A program made the translations under genes and the position numbers. The notes under the pieces were generated by a model. That model made no database searches and was not told the DNA's origin. It saw only the letters and a list, made by a program, of their open reading frames with translations. A stretch of 64,000 bases of DNA from Adiantum capillus-veneris (lineage: Eukaryota; Streptophyta; Polypodiopsida; Polypodiales; Pteridaceae), in the NCBI GenBank assembly GCA_014529385.2, contig CM043945.1:152247741-152311740 (forward strand), read 5' to 3'. Positions 55,971 through 64,000 of the stretch are shown here, in pieces (position 1 is the first letter of the stretch; the number at the start of each line of letters is the position of its first letter).

Positions 55971-57100
55971 TTTGAGATTCAAAACCCATGTTTGCTAGGG
56001 GCTTTTTAATTCTTTGCCTTCTTCGTATCACTGGTGCCGACATTTTTCTCCATTGCTTTCAATTTAATATTGTAGACATAAGAACTAGATGTTCAGTTAA
56101 AATTTAAAAAAAAACTTTTCAATATATTAGAAAAACAATCACTAAGAAAGCAATCAAATCTACACAATATGAGATTTGCAATGCACTCTAGTCAATTCCA
56201 CATATCGACCACATATGTTCTGAGAGAACATACACATTGCAATGCACTCTCTACATGACATTATGGAAACAAAAATAATATGAAATTGTCAATGCAATAT
56301 AACTATAATGATTAGTTATATATCCTCTGCCATCTGAAAACAATAAGACACAACTATTTTCACATGCTACAAAGAATCATCAACATTTGTACATTGAAAT
56401 GATGATAATTATTTGCAAAACACACATGAAAGAAATAATGTTGATGATTGACCATCTCATGGACTAACAATCTTTTAAAAATAATACATAATTCACTCCC
56501 TATATAAACCAATGCAGAAAACAAGGCAATGAAATATTGATACAATTACACAATTGAGGACTACTTGTACCCAATCAAGGATTGTAGCCCCCTTATGCAT
56601 CCAATTCAATATATAAAAGCTAATTTCACCAAATTAAGGATTATATCTCTCATATTGTGCAGTGGAAATGTATATCAATTCAAATCTATGATGGTGAAAA
56701 ATGGAAGACTTCAAGGATCTTTATATACCTAGTACACTAGTACAGGGCATCCGACCCTTGACTATCAACTCGTTATTTAAATATGCTCATCTTCTAAAAC
56801 CAACTACATCCCTTTTATGGACCAATGGCTTCGTCACAATGAGCATGACTCTCCAAATTCTCAATTGTTTTGGTTTAGTACCTTTATCTTAGGTGAAGGA
56901 TTTAAATATTTTTAGAAGTGGTTACCAAATTAAGAATCACGTTCAGCCCAAGAAAAGGACCTGTGACTCTGTAACCTTAGGTCAATTCACAAGGAGATGA
57001 CTATACCCGGCGCTCGGATATACTCCCCAAGGATTTGCCTAGTTAAAATGCCAAAGTAAGAAGAGGTTTAGTATATAGGGTCTGGCACGTTGGGCTTTCC
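55971..57100. other. AT-rich non-coding sequence
   Basis: Contains AATGCACTCT twice in an imperfect local duplication near 56180-56250. No genes, tRNAs or structured repeats were seen. Confidence 0.5.
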
Positions 57101-57268
57101 CATTTTCTCGGCGGGCCCCGCCGAGAAAATGAAAATGCCTGACGGGCCTACCGGCTCTATTGGTTTTTGCAGGTCACCATCAAGATCACGTTAACAATTA
57201 ACGTGATCACATGATTTTCTTGTGTAAATACTAGAGTTATTAACGTAATCACACGATCGTGATTACGT
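57101..57268. repeat. Three consecutive perfect hairpins
   Basis: Arms CATTTTCTCGGCGG at 57101-57114 pair with 57118-57131. GATCACGTTAA at 57184-57194 pairs with 57198-57208. ACGTAATCAC at 57243-57252 pairs with 57259-57268. Loops are 3, 3 and 6 bases. The arms are unrelated in sequence except for a shared CACGTTAA/ACGTAATCAC flavour in the last two. Confidence 0.9.
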
Positions 57269-57285
57269 CAATGAAATCCCTGGAT

Positions 57286-57420
57286 TCTCATGGAAAATAA
57301 AGAGGCCCTTCTAGACCCCATCCTCTTCCGAATGACAAACATGCCTGAAAAAATATTCTTTGTTGTAATGTTTCTTGAGAAATAACCATAGGCATCACCT
57401 ACATGTGCTTCATTTTAAAG
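57286..57420. repeat. 135-base repeat shared with 63042-63174
   Basis: TCTCATGGAAAATAAAGAGG...ACATGTGCTTCATTT recurs in the same orientation at 63042-63174 with few differences. Here it abuts the 0.96-kb dispersed repeat directly. Confidence 0.85.
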
Positions 57421-58382
57421 CAGGGTGAAAATTGGGCTACCACATCATCGGGGGTGCCCTCTAGCAACATCGCTAGTGGGTGGGGGCGGGCTATATTTGG
57501 AAATAGGAGTTAGCATGCAAAGGAAACAAAAGGGGAGAAACCAGCCGTAAGGGGATCTCTCTCTTCATGCAAAGGGGATAACTCTCCCCATATGCTCCAT
57601 CACAAAAAAACCTCTCTCTAGGGGGGGCTTGCCATCATTAAGAAGCCATAGCCATATCTCTCTCCCTCTCTCTTGCTCTCGCTCTCATTCTCAATCAAAG
57701 TGGTACGTGAACAGAGGAGAGCCGCCAAGGACAGGGTAGGGAAGTGAAGACAAAGCAAGACATTAAGTGGATTGGATATGGTTGTTAATGAGTTTGGCAA
57801 GCTTCGATCGAGATTGTCAAGATAAGGACTACCCGTCGAGAGGAGGATTCTGCATTGACTTTTTCTCGGCAAACATGTTGCTTTCAATGAGAAAGGAATT
57901 TTTGATAAGGGGTTTGTAAAAAGGAAGAGTCTTGGGTAGAAACACAACATAGGGATTCAAGAGAAGTACTTGGATCAAAAGGGATGGAGATTTTGCTATC
58001 AGCAAGGTGGGGTTCTTCAACTGGGGGATTTTTGATCAGGGGTTTCAGATCAAGGTGCATACCAACGTTGGCGTATGCAATTAAATTGTAACAAAGTTGT
58101 CAAAGATCAGGAATATGAAGAACTTTTTTGTTTGCAACATCAAATTATGTGTCATTTTCTTGCTCTATGTTAGTATTAACCATTAATTATGTTCTAATCC
58201 TTAGTTATCTCTCGCATTTATCTCTAATCATTGATATTCGCCTCTACTACCGCTTAACACACCACTAACTGCACTCTGTTCACTTGGTGGGACCCTACAC
58301 CGACTTGCTCTCTCACAGCCAAAAGCCCCATGCTTTCTCGGTCACCCATAGAGATCCACACATGCCAACAACGCATGAAGGA
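57421..58382. repeat. 0.96-kb dispersed repeat, copy 2
   Basis: Matches 18954-19914 in direct orientation from CAGGG to CATGAAGGA with scattered substitutions and one- to five-base indels. The flanks of the two copies differ, so the boundaries are well defined. Confidence 0.88.
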
Positions 58383-58545
58383 CATTCTCTTCTTTAATTT
58401 AGCCACCTCCTTCTCTAATTTCTCATAGTTTCTTTGCAACAGTACATGTTCAACACTTTGGTCCTCCTTGGAAAATGCTTGATAAGGAATGCTTGCCAAT
58501 GAAAATATCTTCTTCCATAATTCCAACCATACCTGTTCTGCCTAC
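58383..58545 (-). pseudogene. Coiled-coil fragment, probably ORF2 of the right-hand Ty3 element
   Basis: The minus-strand reading VWLELWKKIFSLASIPYQAF, then VEHVLLQRNYEKLEKEVAKL and KKRM, is rich in Leu/Glu/Lys with heptad spacing. It lies on the same strand as, and downstream of, the fragments at 59860-61690, separated from them by the foldback element. No family is recognised. Confidence 0.45.
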
Positions 58546-58876
58546 TTTATGATTTCAAAATTTAAAACATCCACATCTTGGCTTGACACATATCAACCAT
58601 CCAAATCAAGGTCATCCTCTGCCTCCCAATTCCTTATCTACTTGAACTCTACTTAGAAGATTAATGCTTTCTGTCTGAATCTTGGAGTAGTTATATTGCA
58701 GTAACTCCATTTGATCAGACATGCTAGCCATTAGAAAATTTCGGAGGTCATTTGGAGGGCCTTGTAAGAAATTGTATTTCTCTCTCTAGAAACTTTTTTT
58801 AAAATGCACTTGCACCTTGTGAGTACGTCCAAAAGGACAACCAGACACTCTGAAAAGAAGATTTATATTCCCAATC

Positions 58877-59801
58877 GTCCTTGAAAACGGTCACTTTTTT
58901 ATTTAATGCGAGCGTCTTTTTCAGGAGGCAGGTGCGGCGCATTCAATGCAGCTTACGTCATCATTGAAAGTTGAAAAGTCACAAACTATAAAATAGTGAT
59001 AGATTTTGAGGATTTTGACACCACCAATGCATCCGGAACGCCAAAATACCTTAAAAACGAATGTCTACTTGTCTCATTCAGACATCCGGAGAGGCAAAAA
59101 ATGTCAAAAAACCCCAAAAAATGGGCTTTTTACTAAAGGCGCGCGAGGAGGCATTCTAAAATTTTAGAATGCCCCTCTGCGCGCCGTTAGTTCAAAGCCC
59201 ATTTTTGGGGGTTTTTGGACACTTATCTTTCCAAAAAGCCCCTTTTTAGAGGTTTTTGGACATTTTCCTCTCAAAAAGCTCCCTAAAAAAAAGAAAAAAG
59301 GGCCTTTTTACTAACGGCGCGCGAGGAGGCATTCCAAAATGTTGGAATGCCCCCTCGCGCGCCATTAGTACAAAGCTCTTTTTAGTGATTTTTGGACACT
59401 TATCTTTCCAAAAAGCCCCTTTTTAGAGGTTTTTGGACATTTTCCTCTTAAAAAGCTCCCTAAAAAGAGGGAAAAAGGGCCTTTTTACTAACGGCGCGCG
59501 AGGAGGCATTCCAAAATTTTGAAATGCCTCCTTGCGCGCCATTAGTAAAATGTTCTTTTAGGGGTGTTTGACATTTTTGGCCTCTTTGGATGTCTAAACG
59601 AGGCAATTGGACATTCATTTCTAAGAGATATGTGTGTTCCGGACGCATTGGCAGTATCAAAAGTTTCAAAATCTTCCACCACTTGATAGTTTTGTGACGT
59701 TTTGAGTTCTAGTGATGACGTATCCCGTATCAAATGCACCGCATCTACCTTCTGAAAAAAGTGCTCACATTAAATAAAAGAGAGTTCTCGTCTTCAAGGA
59801 C
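58877..59801. repeat. Foldback element with about 270-base arms and three internal hairpins
   Basis: The left arm starts GTCCTTGAAAACGGTCAC and the right arm ends with its complement. Arms pair imperfectly through TTATTTAATG, ACGTCATCA, CCAATGC-TCCGGA and GACATCC. The centre has three copies of a hairpin, GGCGCGCGAGGAGGCATTC against its complement, at 59138-59185, 59316-59363 and 59493-59540. They are separated by repeats of TTTTTGGACACTTATCTTTCC type. No transposase is encoded. Both arms share an open frame (DFEDFDTTNASGT on the plus strand, DFETFDTANASGT on the minus), conserved through the repeat. Confidence 0.88.
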
Positions 59802-59859
59802 CACTAGATTATTAAATGAGAAGAGGGACACTTTTTATATTTTTGTTAATATCAATCTA

Positions 59860-61690
59860 TTTTTCTACGTAACGTAGGCTCTTCTCTCATTGGAGGAGCT
59901 TATTTTTCTCTCTCTACCAAAAGGCCCTCCAAAAGACCTCCGAAATCTCCTAATGATCCCACTTTTCCTTCCATCCTTTAAGCTCTTTTGGAATATTGTG
60001 TCTTTTATCCAAGTGAAATTTGTACAAGATAGCACTCTCCTTTGCCTTATCCAAGTCTGATTTTAAACCTTGAATGCACTCCTCTAGACCCTCAATTAGT
60101 TTTGTATCCTCCAAACTAACCTCTTTGATATCTTCTGCAATTCAAAAACTTGACCCTGTAAACTGAAATTTCTTCCTTTGGAGAACACTGTAATTAATCT
60201 ATCCCTCTCCCACAAATTTGTGGACCAACTCCAAGGCCTTATAAGCAAAATTAGCGCCAATTTGATTATCAAATTTTCTCAACAGTTTCTCTCCGATCCT
60301 CTGTCACATCACTGTCCTGAATATCAAGCTTTCTTCTTTTTAACTTCAAAGAGGGTTTACCGAGAACCTACTGACTGTTTCCTAATTTGGGGTTGATTTA
60401 GGAGTTGCCAAAAGTGTATCCATGTTAGTATCAAACTCATCTCCTATATTTTTCCAAATATCACCTTGGTCCTATAGATTGATTGAAGATGTGGCTTGGC
60501 TCTGACTTGGGTCCTGCATATTCTTTTTCCTGATTTCCTTCTCCACGTTTCCTACTAGTGTACCCTTGGTCGGGTCAGTTCCACCTTTCAATGATGGCAA
60601 TTTCATCTTCCCTATAGTACCTCCCCCCAAAGAGACCATGCTCATGACATGAATCTGTAAGGCTATAAAAAAGGCTCCAATCTTTGTAGACCCGTCCCTT
60701 CTCTTTCTTTTCTGGTGAATCTCAATGTTTAACCTGCTGAACAATAAATTTTCCCATCCAATAGGCTTCCCTGACTCAATAGCATTCAATATTGCATAAT
60801 TCTCCTTTGAGATATAATCGAGCTTCACTAGCACACAAACCCTCTCCAAGTACCACATGATTTGCTAAAATAAAAAAGGGTTCTGTATCTTAGCAATAGG
60901 GTACTAACCTCTATTACCCTGTGTAGAACCAAACTCTTTTTCCATCAGGTCATCAGAAGCCTTAGTAACCTGATTGTCTTCTTCCACATGCAGATTAAAC
61001 ACGATTTCCACCCACTAAGGGATGAGCCAGTAGCTTCCAGATATGTTCCCCTTAGTATCCTAGACATGGGTCAAAATGTTCATCAAGCGTGTTGTATTCT
61101 TCCAATGCTTCCATGGAAGCCTGGCATAATCCAAAAGGCTAATTTTCTTAAGCCACTCCTTGTGTACAGGAACATTGTAGTCAATGTGCTGCCTCATCTC
61201 CAAAAAGTTGTACTCCACTGGCCCCATCTCCATAGCCAAAGGAGATTATTCCAATGGTGTGGACATCTCCTCATCAATCAACACTTCTCGTGGTGATGGC
61301 ATTGTTTGAGCAGCTAGTTTAAATTTCCTTGAAGACCTCCTGATCTTCATGACTTTGGGCTGCTCTTGCTTAGAGAAGGGTATGGCAAACTCTGCAACCT
61401 CAATGGCTAGTGGTTGTCTAGACATGGATGCAAGAAGAAAACGTGCATAGAGCTTTGGGCAGTACAAACACACGCGTAAGGCTAATGAGAGTTGAGGAGG
61501 AAGCGTATGTCTAACATCCTTATGATTTTCCACATTTGAATGGATGGGATGACACATCTCCCCACTAATCGCACAAATTTCTCTCACAAATTCTCCATGA
61601 TTTAAAGACCTTGTCCCATGGCCCTTAAAATGATCACCTCCACTTACATAAGGTTTCAAACAAAATCCTTTTAGAGACTTTTAAAAAATC
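59860..61690 (-). pseudogene. Decayed ORF2-like region after integrase
   Basis: Downstream of the integrase on the minus strand lie 61659-61246 (IEVAEFAIPFSKQEQPKVMK, TMPSPREVLIDEEMSTPLE), 60858-60472 (MWYLERVCVLVKLDYISKEN, RLNIEIHQKRKRRDG) and a more broken helical stretch (ERDRLITVFSKG) near 60190. The arrangement of integrase followed by a second, charged ORF parallels the giant element, but I see no clear residue-level match to its ORF2. Confidence 0.4.
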
Positions 61691-62637
61691 CTCCCTTGCT
61701 CATCTGCTAACAAATAAGTTGAGGGCCCCACTTCTTTAGCCACGTAAAAAGGTCCTAAGTATCTAAGCTTCAATTTTCTTGGTCTTTCCCCAATAATTTT
61801 CTATTGTACATTAGTACCCAATCACCCTCTGCAAATGATTTGTACTTCAAATTTCTATACAACCAAGCTTGTCTTCTCCTCTGAATTGCCTCAATGATGT
61901 AACCTGCCTAAATTTTGTTTTCTTATAATTTCAAAAGTTGTTCCTGTCTAAGAACTTTTGCAAGATCTCTTGACAATCTATATTTCACTGTAACTCTCAG
62001 ACTAGGCACCACAAATTCCATTAGTACAATGGCTTCTAACCAATACACCATTTTAAATGGATTCATGCCTATACTGACCTTGAAAACTATCCTAAAAACC
62101 CACAATTCAGAATCCAACTTTGTATCCAATCCATCCTGTTTTTTAAAACCATCCTTCTCAAGTTCCTGACTAAAGTTTTGTTTGAGGATTCTGCTTGACC
62201 ATTTGCCTGTGGATAATATAATGTGGAATTCTTGTGAATAATTAAATGATATTTAGTCAACCTCTTGATTACTTTATTTATGAAGTGAGCTCCCTGTTTA
62301 GAGACCAATTCCATTGGGCAGCTAAACCTAGTAATTCTATTCTTGTACAAGTACTTTGCCACACTCTCTACCTTATTATCCTTCATTGCTTGTGCTTCCA
62401 CCCATTTAGTGCAATAGTCAGTTGCCACTAGAATATATTGGTTACATGTAAACTTTGCAGTTGGCTTGACAAGACCCACAAAGTCAAGACCCCACTTTTG
62501 AAAAGGTTCTACAGGGATAATTGGTTGTAAAGGCATCCTGTCCACATCCATTGGTCTGTCATCTCTTTGACAAGTTAAACAAGTTTTAACAAACTCATGA
62601 GAATCTTTGAAAATTGATGGCCACCCATTAGGAAGAC
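61690..62637 (-). pseudogene. Ty3 integrase, damaged catalytic site
   Basis: It begins with the end of the H2C2 module (HEFVKTCLTCQRDDRPMDVD), then FQKWGLDFVGLVKPTAKF with the first Asp, TDYCTKWVEAQAMKDN, MELVSKQGAHFINKVIKRLT in which the second catalytic Asp is lysine, and PQANGQAESSNKTLVRNLRR with the Glu. After a frameshift near 62110 it continues VSIGMNPFKMVYWLEAIV and, further on, SFAEGDWVLMYNRKLLGK. The DD35E triad is broken, besides stops and shifts. Confidence 0.85.
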
Positions 62638-63233
62638 AATGGGGTCTAGAAGGGCCTCTTTATTTGGCAGTTTAAGGGAGTAACCTCTAGTATTAAGAAA
62701 GAAATCAAGGACAACTTTTGAGTTCAAATAGAAAAAACGGCTAGTTTATTTGAATTCAAATTTTCCCTCCAAGATGAAATTTAAAACTTAATGGAAAAAA
62801 CCATATTATGTAACATATCTACGGAAAGAGCTCAACATGTAGATTACAGATTTATAATCTCCACTCAAATCAGATATCATATGTAGAAGTTATGGAAGGG
62901 CAAAAATCATAAAGTTATCCACCCCCTTTTTTTGGGGGGGGAAAGTGTATCCTTTGACCACTCTTACACCTCTTTTACACACCCACCATTCTTGCACACA
63001 TGGCATCCATCTATTTGTCATAATGTTAATCACCTCCATAATCTCATGGCAAATAAAGAGTCCCTCCTAGACCCCATCCTCTTCCTAATGACAAACATGC
63101 TTGAAAAAATCTTCTTTGTTGTAATGTCCCTTGAGAAATAGCCATCAGCATCACCTACATGTGCTTCATTTCAGATCAATTTCTTTTCAAATTTTTTAGA
63201 ACATTCAAATTGTCACTATAAATGTTCTAATTT
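62638..63233. other. About 0.6-kb insertion between RNase H and integrase
   Basis: Non-coding sequence that separates the RNase H-integrase linker from the integrase zinc module. It includes 63042-63174, the repeat shared with 57286-57420, and a T7/G8 run near 62928-62942. It probably represents a small transposon, but its ends were not identified. Confidence 0.6.
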
Positions 63234-64000
63234 CTATCTGAAAGTCACTATAAATGTTCTACTTCTCCATGCAAATTTTATTCTTTTGACCACTGACAAC
63301 TCTTTTGGAAAAATTCCATGCAGTAGAAAATATAACATATCTCCATACCAAGGATCCTCATTATCCACAAAATCCACTGGAAACAGATTTGCATCAAATA
63401 ACTCATCTGTTAATCTAGTAGGTGGCTCTTCTATAGCTAACTTGCTCAAATAGTCAGCTATCACCTACTCCTGATCTGGCCTATAAATAACTGAATAGTC
63501 AAATAACTCATCTATTAATTCAGTAGGTGGCTCTTCTATAGCTAACTTGCTCAAATAGTCACCTACTCCTGATCTGGCCTATAAATAACTACATAGTCAA
63601 CAACAATACCCATCTAGCCAGCCTTCGTAAAAGATGTCTTTTATTGACTAAATATACCAGAGCCTCATGATCCACATGGATCACTAGTTTGTTTGCCAAC
63701 AAGTGGTCTGAATTTTTGCAATCCAAAAATCATCCCCATACATTCTCTTTCAGTAGCTATGTAGTTTCTTTCTGTAGATGAGAGCACTCCACTAGCATAA
63801 TAAATAGGTTTAGACCACCCTTTTTCAGGTTCCTGCATCATAACCACACCCACAGCTAAAAGGGATGCATCTACAAACAAATGAAAAGGTAACTTCCAAT
63901 AAGGAGGAATCAGGATTGGTGCAGTCACCAGCATTTTCTTCAATAGGTTAAATGTAGCTTCTTGTTTTTCTTTCCACACAAAGTATAGATCCTTTCTTGT
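63234..64000 (-). pseudogene. Ty3 RT C-terminus and RNase H, continues beyond window
   Basis: The minus-strand reading from the window edge: KEKQEATFNLLKKMLVTAPI, LPFHLFVDASLLAVGVVMMQ, PIYYASGVLSSTERNYIATE, then after a frameshift near 63705 LLANKLVIHMDHEALVYLVN. The linker ADYLSKLAIEEPPTRLTDEL and DNEDPWYGDMLYFLLHG follows. These are the RNase H and linker of the element whose integrase lies at 61690-62637. The RT catalytic part lies outside the window. Confidence 0.85.
63394..63597 (-). repeat. Tandem duplication in the RNase H-integrase linker
   Basis: TCAAATAACTCATCTGTTAA... (63394-63498) is repeated at 63499-63597 with a 6-base gap and few substitutions. It breaks the coding frame of the linker. 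Confidence 0.9.

Overview
The window looks like intergenic heterochromatin from a large-genome land plant. The evidence is the mixture of plant-type elements: CACTA (En/Spm) transposons with a TNP2-like transposase, a Ty1/copia element primed by initiator Met tRNA, a giant Tat/Athila-like Ty3 element with a near-perfect tRNA-Asp primer site, and fragments of plant genes (HIPP-type metal-binding protein, DBP2-type RNA helicase). I cannot name the species. I see no intact host gene, no tRNA or rRNA gene and no CRISPR array.

Layout. 1-4.96 kb: a rearranged Ty3/gypsy element, mainly minus strand, in which integrase runs in frame into a second gag-protease segment, plus an inverted copy of the reverse transcriptase. 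4.96-10.73 kb: a truncated CACTA element with divergent genes, a broken transposase (minus) and a TnpA-like second gene (plus). The probable 1.9-kb 5' UTR intron of the second gene holds about 1.5 kb of palindromic repeats, and a CACTA terminus ends at 10732. 12.36-18.65 kb: a small Ty3 reverse transcriptase scrap, then a non-autonomous LTR element (minus) with 2-kb LTRs and only gag. 18.95-19.91 kb: one copy of a 0.96-kb dispersed repeat (second copy 57.4-58.4 kb).

19.9-55.4 kb is a nest. An old Tat-like element (integrase tail at 19.9 kb, palindromic spacer at 22.0 and 43.8-44.7 kb, ORF2 at 44.9-47.1 and 53.6-55.4 kb) was hit twice. A second Tat-like element of 21.4 kb (22338-43724, TSD AAAAC) entered its spacer, and a CACTA element (to 52841) entered its ORF2. 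The 21.4-kb element was itself hit in gag by a 2.64-kb copia element (25414-28054, TSD GAGAG) that has lost integrase and most of RT. The order in the large element is LTR, leader, gag, protease, RT, RNase H, integrase with two zinc-binding modules, a second protease-like domain, palindromic spacer, coiled-coil ORF2, LTR. The spacer-ORF2 layout recurs in the outer element.

47.1-52.8 kb: a nearly complete CACTA transposase gene with about six exons and two stop codons, and upstream of it a decayed HIPP (HMA-domain) fragment. 55.4-58.4 kb: a DBP2 helicase exon fragment, three consecutive hairpins and repeats. 58.4-64 kb: a minus-strand Ty3 element (RT/RNase H, integrase, coiled-coil ORF2), broken by a 0.6-kb insertion and by a 0.9-kb foldback element.

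Nothing here works together as a host pathway. The biology is layered transposition, gene-fragment capture and repeated formation of palindromic DNA. Coordinates of decayed regions are approximate.
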